Assembly (NCBI RefSeq): GCF_039545035.1
Contig: NZ_BAABRO010000005.1
Span: 62,001 to 126,000 of the forward strand
DNA: 64,000 nt
Direction of reading: 5' to 3'
DNA from: Novipirellula caenicola
Lineage (GTDB): Bacteria > Planctomycetota > Planctomycetia > Pirellulales > Pirellulaceae
The position numbers were made by a program, and so were the translations under genes. Below the pieces are notes generated by a model. The model was not told the DNA's origin and ran no database searches. It saw only the letters and a program-made list of their open reading frames with translations. Below are positions 53,296-63,000 of the stretch, piece by piece. The first letter of the stretch is position 1. The number at the start of each line of letters is the position of its first letter.

Positions 53296-54707
53296 GCAAA
53301 GTTTTTATCCACACCGTTGGCTGTCAAATGAATGTGCTTGACAGCGAGATGGTCATCGCCGATTTGAAGCGACACGGCTACACCGTCGTGGATTCGCCGC
53401 TGGAAGCCGATTGCGTGCTGTACAACACCTGCAGTGTCCGCGAGCATGCCGAGGACAAAATCTACAGTGCACTGGGCAAAATCCGTGCTGCCAAAGAAAA
53501 CGCCCCCAGCAAAATGATCGGGGTGATGGGCTGCATGGCGCAAAAGGACCAAGAGACGATTTTCAAACGAGCTCCCTACGTCGACATGGTTGTCGGCCCA
53601 GGACAACTGCACACCATCCCTGAGCTGTTGCAGCGAATTGGTCGTGGCGAAGGCCGCCAGCTGGCCGTTTCTCTATCGCGGACCGAGGGATCGCAAGCGA
53701 CGATCGCGCGAAGCCATGAAACCTTTGACCCGCTGCGTGATCCGACAATGCGGCCGACGCCGTTTCAGGCTTACTTGCGAATTCAAATTGGCTGTGACAA
53801 GTTTTGCACGTACTGTGTTGTGCCCAACACGCGGGGGCCCGAACAAGGACGACCACCGGCACAAATCTTGTCCGAAGCACGCACGCTAGCCGAACAAGGA
53901 TGTCGCGAGATCACGCTACTCGGACAAACGGTCAACAGTTACCGCTATCGTGATGGCGATCACACCACCGACATGTCTTCGCTGCTCGAACAACTGCACG
54001 AAGTCGATGGAATCGATCGCATCAAATTTGTCACGAACTATCCCAAAGATATGACCGAACGGTTGCTGACCACGGTGCGTGATCTACCGAAATGTTCGCC
54101 CTACTTGCACGTCCCCGCGCAGAGCGGTTCCGATGCGGTGCTGAAGCGAATGAAGCGTGGCTACACGATCGCCGACTACATGGAGATGTTCGAACGGATT
54201 GAACGGATTTTGCCCGAAGCCGCCGTCAGCAGCGATTTCATCGTGGGGTTCTGTGGCGAAACCGAAGAAGACTTTCAAAAATCGGTTGCTTTGATTGAGC
54301 GTTGCCGATTCAAGAATAGTTTTATCTTCCAATACAGTGTGCGACCGGGAACACAGGCTTCCAAACGGCTCGAAGACGACGTTCCTCACGAGGTCAAAGT
54401 ACGCCGAAACAACGAGTTGTTGGCGGTCCAAGATGCGATCGCCAAGGAAGACAACCAAAAATTGGTGGGCAGCGTGGTCGAAGTGTTGGTGGAAGGCCCG
54501 AGCAAGAAGGCGGCGAAGTCGGATCCCGATGCAAATGTCGTGCAGATGGTCGGCCGCACGCCGTGCGACCGCATCGTCGTGTTCGATGGCAATCGTCGCC
54601 AAGCAGGCCAATTCATGAAGATCGCGATCGATGACGCACTTGTTCACACGTTGATTGGTCGAGTACAAACGGTTGATGTCGTTTCGATCGACCTGGCCCG
54701 AAGCTAG
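53292..54707 (+). CDS. miaB: tRNA-2-methylthio-N6-dimethylallyladenosine synthase (MiaB)
   Basis: A 471-residue radical-SAM methylthiotransferase that adds a methylthio group to i6A37 of tRNAs. The N-terminal UPF0004 domain provides three Fe-S Cys residues (TVGCQMNVLDSEMV, YNTCSVREHAEDK, GCMAQKD). The radical-SAM core has IGCDKFCTYCVVPNTRGPEQ (CxxxCxxC). A C-terminal TRAM-like domain (from about 400, LVGSVVEVLVEGPSKK) binds RNA. ATG 53292 is the conserved start; the frame stays open for 200 codons upstream without conserved sequence. It overlaps the small membrane ORF by 4 bp. Confidence 0.95.
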   Translation: MSKVFIHTVGCQMNVLDSEMVIADLKRHGYTVVDSPLEADCVLYNTCSVREHAEDKIYSALGKIRAAKENAPSKMIGVMGCMAQKDQETIFKRAPYVDMVVGPGQLHTIPELLQRIGRGEGRQLAVSLSRTEGSQATIARSHETFDPLRDPTMRPTPFQAYLRIQIGCDKFCTYCVVPNTRGPEQGRPPAQILSEARTLAEQGCREITLLGQTVNSYRYRDGDHTTDMSSLLEQLHEVDGIDRIKFVTNYPKDMTERLLTTVRDLPKCSPYLHVPAQSGSDAVLKRMKRGYTIADYMEMFERIERILPEAAVSSDFIVGFCGETEEDFQKSVALIERCRFKNSFIFQYSVRPGTQASKRLEDDVPHEVKVRRNNELLAVQDAIAKEDNQKLVGSVVEVLVEGPSKKAAKSDPDANVVQMVGRTPCDRIVVFDGNRRQAGQFMKIAIDDALVHTLIGRVQTVDVVSIDLARS

Positions 54708-54739
54708 CACCGAAGCGAGATGCCTGGGCAGCGATGCCC

Positions 54740-54770
54740 GAAACTCACTTTGATCTGAAACTCACTTTGA
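54740..54770 (+). repeat. 14-bp direct repeat (17-bp period) at the start of the first M16 gene
   Basis: GAAACTCACTTTGA occurs at 54740-54753 and again at 54757-54770, separated by TCT. An ATG at 54734 directly precedes the first copy but is in the wrong frame. Removing one 17-bp period would join it in frame with the M16 coding sequence. Confidence 0.85.
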
Positions 54771-54837
54771 AGAGATTGCCCTGAATACGCTGCCTTCCTC
54801 GACCGATTCCATCCATATTGAAAAACTTGACAATGGG

Positions 54838-56034
54838 ATGGCGATCCTTGTTCAATCCATGCCATGGCTGCGAACCGCAGCGTTTTCGTTGTCGTTGCGA
54901 GCCGGTGTGAACGCCGAAGCCGATGACGATGCTGGACTTGCATCGATGGTTTGCGAGATGGTCCAGCGTGGTGCGGGAAACTACAGCAGCCGTGACCTGG
55001 TCGCGATCCAAGACAATCTGGGGATGGATCGATCCTCGGGCGTTTCGACTTCGGCCGTGTCCTACGGCGGATCGATGCCCGCCGACTCACTGCAGGCCGC
55101 ACTGGAACTGTATGCCGACATCGTGCGTCGCCCGCACTTGCCCGCCGATCAGCTTGACGATGCCAAGTCGATGGCCATGCAAGAACTGCGAGCGATCGAA
55201 GACGAACCGACCCAGCGGGTGATGATCCGGCTGCGTGAAATGCAGTACGGCAAACGACTTGGCCGCAACAACCACGGCACGCAAACCAGTTTGGCCAAAA
55301 TCACACCGGACCATATTCGCGAGTTCTATACATCGCATTATCACGCCAGCGGCGCGATCCTTGCCGTGGCGGGCAACCTGGATATCGATGAAGTCGTTGG
55401 CTGGGCCAAACAGAATTTCGGCGACTGGAAATCAGGCCCAATCGCCACCGCAGCGAAGTTCGAAGGTACTGCCGGCCAAGAACATATCGATTCCCCATCG
55501 AGCCAAACGCACATTGGTTTTTCCTTTGACGGAATCCCCTTTGGCCACGCCGACTACTTCAAACTTCGTGCGGCGATCGGGATCCTCAGCGACGGCATGA
55601 GCAGTCGTTTGTTTGATCGCGTCCGAGAACAACGAGGGCTTTGCTACACGATCACCGCTGGCTGCCATTCGCTCGAGCAGTTGGGGGCCGTGTTTGGTTA
55701 TGCCGGAACCACACCGGAACGAGCTCAGCAAACCTTGGATGTCACGCTAGGCGAATTCAAAAAGTTCACCGCAGACCTCCGCGATGATGAACTCGAACGA
55801 TGGAAAGTCCGCATCCAAAGCAACTTGATCATGGAACAGGAATCCAGTGCGTCGCGGGCCTCGTCGATCGCTTCGGACTACTTCCAACTTGGCCGCGTGC
55901 TAAGCACGTCGGAACTGGAACAGATCATCGAGTCGTTGACGCTTGACGAGGTCAAATCCTATTGGTTGGACCATCCGCCGGGCAACTACCGAATCGTAAC
56001 GCTCGGGCCTAAAAAGCTTGCTGCCCCTGAATAA
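54838..56034 (+). CDS. M16 peptidase-family protein, non-catalytic subunit; N-terminus disturbed
   Basis: A 398-residue M16 (pitrilysin/insulinase) protein that lacks the zinc motif: the position of HxxEH reads SMVCEMVQRGAG. It should therefore be the non-catalytic partner of the next gene's product, as in PqqL/MPP-type pairs. Other blocks fit: HYHASGAILAVAGNLDIDEV and DGMSSRLFDRVREQRGLCYT. ATG 54838 is the first standard start, but conserved coding sequence begins earlier: IHIEKLDNG directly before Met belongs to the domain's first strand. That frame opens at 54754 and offers only CTG (54781) or ATT. A 14-bp direct repeat there may have displaced the original ATG 54734. Confidence 0.85.
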   Translation: MAILVQSMPWLRTAAFSLSLRAGVNAEADDDAGLASMVCEMVQRGAGNYSSRDLVAIQDNLGMDRSSGVSTSAVSYGGSMPADSLQAALELYADIVRRPHLPADQLDDAKSMAMQELRAIEDEPTQRVMIRLREMQYGKRLGRNNHGTQTSLAKITPDHIREFYTSHYHASGAILAVAGNLDIDEVVGWAKQNFGDWKSGPIATAAKFEGTAGQEHIDSPSSQTHIGFSFDGIPFGHADYFKLRAAIGILSDGMSSRLFDRVREQRGLCYTITAGCHSLEQLGAVFGYAGTTPERAQQTLDVTLGEFKKFTADLRDDELERWKVRIQSNLIMEQESSASRASSIASDYFQLGRVLSTSELEQIIESLTLDEVKSYWLDHPPGNYRIVTLGPKKLAAPE

Positions 56035-56090
56035 TTGCTGGCCGCCGCTTGCCGCTCCTTCCCACCGTATTCTCAAAGCTCAAATTCAAT

Positions 56091-57341
56091 ATGGCGCAGT
56101 TCCGACACCATACGCTTGCCAACGGTCTCCGCATTGCCGCAGAGATCGACAACCGCTGTTATTCCGCAGCAATGGGCTATTTTGTTCGCGCAGGATCTCG
56201 CAACGAAACGGATATCGAATCGGGGTTAAGCCATTTCCTGGAACACATGATGTTCAAGGGAACCGCGAAGCGATCGGCTGCCGATGTGAATCGCGAACTC
56301 GACGAGCTCGGCGGACAAAGCAATGCCTACACGACCGAAGAGCAAACGGTGTATTACGCCACCGTGCTGCCGAAGTTTCAAGACCGGATCGTCGAACTGC
56401 TGACCGACATGCTCAGCCCGACACTCGATCCGCGCGAATTTGAAACCGAACGTCAAGTGATTTTGGAAGAGATCGCCAAGTACGAAGACCAACCGCCGTT
56501 TGGCGCCTTTGAACGCGCGATGGAGCGTCACTTTGGCCCACGCGGACTCGGACGACGTGTGCTGGGGACCGCCGAGTCGATTGAAACGATGCGTGTCGAA
56601 ACGATGCGTGACTATTTCAATCGCCGCTATCGAGGCGAAAACATTGTGCTGGCCGCGACGGGCAATGTCGACTTTGATGCCTTGGTAGATGCGGTCGAAC
56701 ATCAGACCCGCCAATGGGCCGATCGTCCTTGCCCGCCGGAACCCCAGGCGGACGACCCGCAGTCGCTGCCCGATGGCATTTCGATGGATGCGGAACTTGA
56801 TATCTCTGACGCCGCTCAAGCTTACTTCGTCCAGATGAGCCCCGGCCCAAGCATGACCAGCCAGGACCGTTACGCTGCCCGCATCCTGGCGTCGATCGTC
56901 GGTGACGAAGGAGGCAGCCGATTGTTCTGGGACCTGATCGATACCGGACGCGCCGAAGCCGCCACCGTGTGGCCGCAGGAATTCACCGATTGCGGCGCGT
57001 GGTTCGCCTACTTGGTTTGCGAACCCGCCGCGATGCAGGGCAACCGCAAATGGATGGCCGACGTGCTTCGCCGCACCGCTGAACAAGGCGTCACGAGCGA
57101 AGAACTCGAGCAAGCTGTGAACAAGGCCACCGCCGCCTGTATCATGCAGAGCGAACGGCCCAGCAACCGGCTCTCCAGCGTCGGTAGCCGCTGGTTGATT
57201 TGCGAAGAGTATGCCAGCACCGATGATCTGCTCGAACGATTCAAAAAAGTGGACCAGCAGGCGGTCGCGAATGCGGCTAAAAAATACCTTTGCCAAGAAA
57301 CAACCGATGTGTTGGCAACGGCCAGCGAGGCGGCGGTGTAG
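56091..57341 (+). CDS. M16 zinc metallopeptidase, catalytic subunit
   Basis: A 416-residue M16 peptidase with an intact active site: GLSHFLEHMMFKGT holds HxxEH, and the third ligand Glu lies in LEEIAKYEDQPP or just before. GGQSNAYTTEEQTVYYATV is the family block with the substrate-edge residues. The C-terminal half has GGSRLFWDLIDTGRAEAATV. No signal peptide is visible. ATG 56091 is the start (MAQFRHHTLANGLRI); the frame is open further upstream. It lies 57 bp after its non-catalytic partner, and the two should form a heterodimeric peptidase or processing enzyme. Confidence 0.9.
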   Translation: MAQFRHHTLANGLRIAAEIDNRCYSAAMGYFVRAGSRNETDIESGLSHFLEHMMFKGTAKRSAADVNRELDELGGQSNAYTTEEQTVYYATVLPKFQDRIVELLTDMLSPTLDPREFETERQVILEEIAKYEDQPPFGAFERAMERHFGPRGLGRRVLGTAESIETMRVETMRDYFNRRYRGENIVLAATGNVDFDALVDAVEHQTRQWADRPCPPEPQADDPQSLPDGISMDAELDISDAAQAYFVQMSPGPSMTSQDRYAARILASIVGDEGGSRLFWDLIDTGRAEAATVWPQEFTDCGAWFAYLVCEPAAMQGNRKWMADVLRRTAEQGVTSEELEQAVNKATAACIMQSERPSNRLSSVGSRWLICEEYASTDDLLERFKKVDQQAVANAAKKYLCQETTDVLATASEAAV

Positions 57342-57377
57342 GTCACGCTGCACTGATTCCACAACCCGACGCGTCCG

Positions 57378-57462
57378 TTTTGAAGTTGCGCGTTTTTCAC
57401 AACCCGAAGCGTCAGCGAGGGAATCTCGATCTTGACATGGTCCCGCGCTGACGCGGCGGGTT
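57378..57462. repeat. Second copy of TTTTGAAGTTGCGCGTTT with adjoining inverted repeat
   Basis: The 18-bp end of the MITE-like element recurs at 57378-57395 without its partner. It is followed by AACCCGAAGCGTCAGCG (57401-57417) and CGCTGACGCGGCGGGTT (57446-57462), arms pairing at 15 of 17 positions. TCAGCGAGGGA here matches the sequence beside the element at 16.2 kb. Confidence 0.65.
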
Positions 57463-57470
57463 AGGATAAA

Positions 57471-57502
57471 AAAAACGCAGTTCCAATTGGAACTGCGTTT
57501 TT
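57471..57502. terminator. Bidirectional intrinsic terminator after the M16 pair
   Basis: CGCAGTTCC (57476-57484) and GGAACTGCG (57489-57497) form a perfect 9-bp stem with an AATT loop. An A-tract precedes and a T-tract follows, extending the stem to 14 pairs and allowing termination on both strands. Between here and 57674 nothing further is seen except A+T-rich DNA likely to hold the next promoter. Confidence 0.85.
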
Positions 57503-57673
57503 GAGAATGACGATTGTCGAAGAAAAATGAAAAAGCAAATCGGCGAAGTGAGCGGAATAAATCAGTAGCCAGAGCAATCGCTCGTTACGGCGTCTCACCT
57601 GAATAAAAACCCGATTGTTTCGACGTGGGTACGAATTTAGTTCATTTTGGTTCGTTAGAAAAGAGCACTTTCC

Positions 57674-59686
57674 TTGAATTTTTCTGAAACGAACGATGTC
57701 CCAGCGTTGCTGAGGATCAGTCCACGGTTGGCGGTCCTGCCCATCATCCACGGCAGCGGCCAATTTGCCCTGACGGTTCGCCGTTGGTTTCTCGAGTATT
57801 CGTTTGACTGTTTGGCGGTTCCGCTGCCGGAATCATTCCGCGAACCGGTCGAAGCCGGCGTGCTCGATCTTCCTCGTGCGTCGATTGTCCTGCAACCTCC
57901 GAAACCGAATTTCGCCGCCAGCGAATTTCGTTCGGAATGGGCCCAAAGTCCTTGGAACGAAAAGGATTCCGATGCCTCGGACCCTGAGGACGAGGATCCC
58001 GAAACGCCTCCGACTAGCTACGTGCCGATCGACCCTTGCCAACCGGTGATCATGGCGATCCGCGCGGCGATGGGAGAACACCTTCCGCGGGCCTACGTGG
58101 ACCTGGAAACCGATCCGTTTTGCCCTTATTCCACCGTGATGCCGGACCCCTTTGCGGTGCGGCATGTGGCACCCGAAATTTTTGCCGCTGCGTTGCTGCC
58201 CAGCATCGCTCGCCCGCCGGACCACCAAACCCGCAGCCGGATCGTGCACATGGCGATGCGGCTTCGCGATTTGGAAACCCGTCACGAACGCACACTGTTT
58301 GTCTGCAGCGTGCTGCATTGGCCATGGATTCGCGAAGCGTACAACCAATTAGCGCCATCGACACAGCAGAGTTCGCGTAACGAAATGTCGGCGAAGATTA
58401 GTTTGCCCGAACATGACGTCGTGCAGCCGGCTGAACGCTTCGCCGTAAAGGACCGGACGCTAATGTTCTTGTACGGCGAGTTGCCCTTCATCACGGGGCT
58501 GTACGAACGGGCACGATCCGAACTGGAAAACGATGACAACATCCAGATCGACGGCGTCAAGGAATTACTGATCGCAGCTCGCGACAGCTATCGTCAAGAA
58601 CTTGGCAATCGCGCTCGCCGGGTGACCCCGCTGTTGCTATCGAAGTGTTTGCAGTACATCCGCAACCTGTCGCTGATCCATCGGCGGATGACCCCCGATT
58701 TAGTCACGATCGTGACGGCTGCAAAACAGATCCTCGGAGACCAGTTCGCGCTGCACGTCGCCGAACTGGCCAACACCTATCAGCACGGGAAACAGGAACC
58801 GTCCATCGAGCAAAGCCAAGCCGAATCGCTGCCCGAAGTTACACTGGGGATTGACCAGGTTCGTTTGCCCGACGGCGAAACCCATTCGCTGGTCAGCCGA
58901 TTGCCGGGCCCGCCGCTAACGTGGCAAACCATTCAACTGCAACGCCGTGCGACCAAGTATGAGAAAGAGCGTTGGAAATACAAATGGAACCCATACAGCC
59001 ACTGTAGCTATCCACCCGAAGACGCTCGCATCGAAAACTTCCGCACTCGTGTGTTTGACCGTGCGCAAGCGATCATCGGTAACGATCTTGCCAAGACCGA
59101 GAAATTCACCACCAGCGTCAAAGATGGTATCGACATTCGTGACACGCTACGTCATTGGTACGAACGACAAATCTATGTCAAAGTGGTGCCGCCAAGTCGT
59201 GGCGTACTCGATGCCTGTGTGATGCTGTTCGATTCACCCGCCGACCCACGAAAGTACCCGTGGCGCACCACCTGGTTCGCCGAACACAACGAAGAATCAA
59301 CACTCGCGTTGTTTGCGACCCATTACCAAGAAGAAATGGTTGGCCCGGGAATCGGACTTAGCATCTACGGCGGTGCACTGTTCTTGTATCCCCCGGTCGT
59401 CATCCCCGACGTCTGGGTCGACCCTCGCGTCGACTACGCCGAAACGCTCGAAGAACGTCTGATTGCTGCGGCTTGCTTGCATTCACGTGGACGTGAGATT
59501 GCGTTGCTATCGCCGCTGCCACCTGGATCGGGTTGGCAACGCTTGGCGAGACGTCATCACAAACGTTTGGTCCATGTCCCGTTGAGCTCGTTCAGTGACG
59601 AACAAGTCCAACAACTGCGAATGGTCCACGTGCTGAATGGCAGCGAAATTCGCAGTTTCGCCGCCGATTTCATTCGCCGCGTCTAA
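57674..59686 (+). CDS. Large soluble protein of unknown function (TraB/ChaN-like impression)
   Basis: Not recognised with confidence. 670 residues, no signal peptide or membrane helix. The N-terminal 230 residues (LAVLPIIHGSGQFALTVRRW, CLAVPLPESFREPVEAGV, RAYVDLETD) give the His-strand-acidic pattern of the TraB/ChaN/DUF5682-type fold, with a central HxxG-like strand, but this is an impression only. The C-terminal 230 residues (about 440-670: EESTLALFATHYQEEMVGPG, GALFLYPPVVIPDVWVDP, RGREIALLSPLPPGSGWQR) look like a separate alpha/beta domain. The only start is TTG 57674, preceded by no strong ribosome site. It stands alone. Confidence 0.75.
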   Translation: MNFSETNDVPALLRISPRLAVLPIIHGSGQFALTVRRWFLEYSFDCLAVPLPESFREPVEAGVLDLPRASIVLQPPKPNFAASEFRSEWAQSPWNEKDSDASDPEDEDPETPPTSYVPIDPCQPVIMAIRAAMGEHLPRAYVDLETDPFCPYSTVMPDPFAVRHVAPEIFAAALLPSIARPPDHQTRSRIVHMAMRLRDLETRHERTLFVCSVLHWPWIREAYNQLAPSTQQSSRNEMSAKISLPEHDVVQPAERFAVKDRTLMFLYGELPFITGLYERARSELENDDNIQIDGVKELLIAARDSYRQELGNRARRVTPLLLSKCLQYIRNLSLIHRRMTPDLVTIVTAAKQILGDQFALHVAELANTYQHGKQEPSIEQSQAESLPEVTLGIDQVRLPDGETHSLVSRLPGPPLTWQTIQLQRRATKYEKERWKYKWNPYSHCSYPPEDARIENFRTRVFDRAQAIIGNDLAKTEKFTTSVKDGIDIRDTLRHWYERQIYVKVVPPSRGVLDACVMLFDSPADPRKYPWRTTWFAEHNEESTLALFATHYQEEMVGPGIGLSIYGGALFLYPPVVIPDVWVDPRVDYAETLEERLIAAACLHSRGREIALLSPLPPGSGWQRLARRHHKRLVHVPLSSFSDEQVQQLRMVHVLNGSEIRSFAADFIRRV

Positions 59687-60090
59687 ATCGACGATTTCCA
59701 GAGGCATCCCGTCTCTCCTTTTGGGATGGGAGTGTCGCCGATCTTCCCGTCCGGAAACACAGTGACCGCCAAAACGGAACCATCGCATTGCTCGACGGGC
59801 AAAACGCGACATGCTAGCAATCAGGGCGTCGGCCCGCAGGGAGCGGTACATTCGCTGTGACGACCGCGGTCTCACAGATCTTCCGAGGGCCCCGCTCACG
59901 TCCGAGTGACCGCTCGCAGAACACGAAACCGCCTCGCTGGCTGAAATTCCTCGAAATTAAGGTCGACAGGGGGGCTAGCTTCCTGATAAAGCCAATGGAG
60001 CTGGACGTTCGCATGTGACAACTCGTCACCGCGTATCAGCGTCAACCGTATTCGTTGACTTTATGTTTGCCATTCCATTTGGAATCGAAG
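59687..60090. other. Intergenic region with palindromes
   Basis: About 400 bp without a credible gene. CATCCC/GGGATG (59705-59728) could be a weak hairpin at the 3' end of the previous transcript but lacks a T-run. CTGTGA-CGACCGCGGTC-TCACAG (59855-59877) is an operator-like palindrome with an inner ACCGCGGT. No copy of the dispersed families is present. Confidence 0.35.
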
Positions 60091-63000
60091 ATGACCGAGT
60101 TGTTTGGGCTACCGGCTGCTTATTCCATGCTTGCGTTTCTGCTCGCCGGACTCTTAGTAGGACACTTGTTGTGGTATCGCGATAGCGCCTCGGAACGCAA
60201 ACGTCTGCGTGAGACCGAAGATCGCTATCTAAAATCACGCGAGGTGGTTCGCCAACACAAGCAACACGTCGCCGAACTCGAGTCACAGCTCAACGCCAAG
60301 TCAAGCGAACTGGATAACCGATCGTCTGAACACGAAAAGTTGACCGACCGTAACGCCGAGCTTCAAAAATTGTTGGACAACGCGCGGAGTGAATCCAGCG
60401 AAGCTGCGGCAGCCCGAGCCGAGGCAACCACACGTTTGGACGAAGAGGTCAGTCGCAACGAATTGCTTGTTTCGCAGCTTCAAGAAGTGCTGCAAACCCG
60501 CACGGCCCTGGACGCTGAAATTCAGCAGACGCGTCAAGAAAACGAGACACGCGGCCAACAGATCCAAGACCTACAACAAACCAATACGCAGCTCAACGAC
60601 GAGCTGGTTCAATTGCGAGCGGAACTGCTCAAGCGGCAAAGTGAAATCGTCGAGACCACCGACCAAACGGTGACCGATTTGCGTCAGCAGCTCGAGTCCG
60701 CCCAAGCAAATTATCAGCAGGCTACCGAATCGAATCAGAATCTCGAGCAAGAACTGCTCGCTCGCGTCGCAGAAATTCAGCAACGTGATGCCGAGATCGC
60801 GGAACTAACCGCACAACAAGCTGCGGCGAGCGAACAAACCCAAGCCCAACAAGAACGTCTCAGCCAACTCGAAGAGGAAATCAAGAGTAAACAAACGTGG
60901 CTGGACCAAATGAGCGACGAGATCGAATCCCTGTTGCCATTGCGAGCTGAACTCGCGGACACCGCAGTGGCATTGGCCGAACGAAAAATGGCCTACGACC
61001 AGCTGGTCAAACAGAACGACGCCCAAGCCGAAACGATCGACCAGCTCACCGCTCAAAACAGCGATTCGGGTAACCGCTACGAGTCGTTGCAGCAACAACT
61101 GAGCGACAAGGAAACCGAGATCACGACGTTGACGGCGAAACACGATCAACTCGCCGAGGACTATCGCCAGCAAGCCGAAGCCATGGCCACGCTGACCGCC
61201 GAGAAGCAAGAGTCAGACGATCGTCTCGCCTCACTGCAACTTGAACTTGGTGACAAAACGAATGAATTGACCGCGTTGATGGACCAACACCAACGGTTGA
61301 CCGAAGAAAATCAACGACAAACGGAAACCATCTGCAACTTGACCGCGAAACACAGCGACGCGGGCGATCGCTACGACTCGCTCCAGCAACAAATCAGCCA
61401 GAAGGAAGCTGAGATCGCCGGGTTGATCGACACGCAGCAACAACTAGCCGAAGAGAACCAGCAGCATCTCGAAACCATTGCCACGCTGACCACGGTGCAC
61501 AGCGAAACTGTGGACCAAGCCGAATCGCTACAGCAGCAGATCAGCCAGAAGGAGGCCGAGATCGCTGGATTGATCGACACGCAACAACAGCTTGCCGAAG
61601 AGAACCAGCAACATCTTGAAACCATTGCCTCGCTGACCACGCAGCACAGCGAAACCGCGGACCAAGCTGAATCACTACAGCAACAGATCAGCCAGAAGGA
61701 AGCTGAGATCGCTGGATTGATCGACACACAACAACAGCTTGCCGAAGAGAACCAGCAACATCTCGAAACCATTGCCTCGTTGACCACGCAGCACAGCGAA
61801 ACCGCGGACCAAGCTGAATCGCTACAGCAGCAGATCAGCCAGAAGGAGGCTGAGATCGCCGGGTTGATCGACACGCAACAACAGCTAGCCGAAGAGAACC
61901 AACAACACCTTGAAACCATTGCCACGCTGAACGCACAGCACAACGGCACGGGCGAGGACACGCAACTGCTGCAACAACAGCTCGACGAAAAAGACAACGC
62001 GATTGCCGAAGCGATCGCCTACCAAGAACAGCTGCAACAATCACTGCAGGCCAAGATTGCCGAAATCGCTCGACTCGAAGACGAGATGAGCGAACTCGCA
62101 CCGCTGCAGAGCGTCGTCGCAGGCAAACAGAGCGAACTTGTTCAACTGCAACAACGGCTATCGAGCACCCTGATCGACCTCGAGCGTCAAACCGAAACGC
62201 TGCAAAGCCAAGAAAACGAAATCAGCCAACTTCAACAGCAACTGCTCGCCGCGGGCACGGCGACGGAAGAGCTCGAGCAAACCCAATCCGAACTGACGCA
62301 AACCAAGGCGGAACTGGAACAATCCGCGACGGCACTTGCAGAAACGCAAACCGTACTGAGTCAACGTCAACAAGAACTGGAACAAACTCATTCGCAACTC
62401 TCAGAAACCGTGCAGTTGTTGAACGAATTGAAATCCGAAAAAGAACAGAGCGGAATCGAGATTCAGCAATTGGCCAGCGAACTCAGCCAGACTCAGGCTC
62501 GGTTAAGTAGTAGCCAAGACGAATTGGATCAAACGAAATCGAAGTTGATTGAAACCACACTGCGGCTGGACGAATTGAAGTCGGAACGGGAACACCACGT
62601 TGCCGAGATCCAACAGCTCAACGCGATCCGAGAACAAACGGCCGCGATGTTAGAGCAGGCCAACGCCAAGTCAAACCAAAGCAAGACGCTGCTCGAGCAG
62701 CACAAGTCACAGCTTGATCAGGCGAAGGTCCAAATCGAACAATCCTCGGACCGAATCAAACGGCTCGCCGACGAGAACAGCCAACTGCGTGGTTCGATTC
62801 GACCACGCCAGGCTGAATTCGAGCAGATGCAGTCTCAGTTTGCTGACCTGCAGCGATCAGCTGAAGAATTGGTTTTTGCGAAGCAAACCATCGTGGAGCT
62901 TCAGCATGAAATCGCGGCGTTTGAAAAAACGAAGCACGAACTTGTGCAGCAAAGCGAACGTTGGCAACAAGAGGCCGAGACGTCCGCTTCGATTCGCGAG

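Noticed and set aside
56226-57362. 378-codon ORF antisense to the catalytic M16 gene
   Set aside because: The sense strand encodes a clear M16 peptidase with HxxEH. Long antisense frames are common at this base composition.
61378-61965. Possible CRISPR or other spaced-repeat array
   Set aside because: Units are contiguous 147-bp tandem copies without spacers, inside one reading frame.
61371-61997. 208-codon Cys/Ser-rich repeated ORF on the minus strand
   Set aside because: It is the antisense of the tandem coiled-coil repeats; Gln/Glu codons read in reverse give Cys, Ser and Leu. Its repetition only mirrors the sense repeat.
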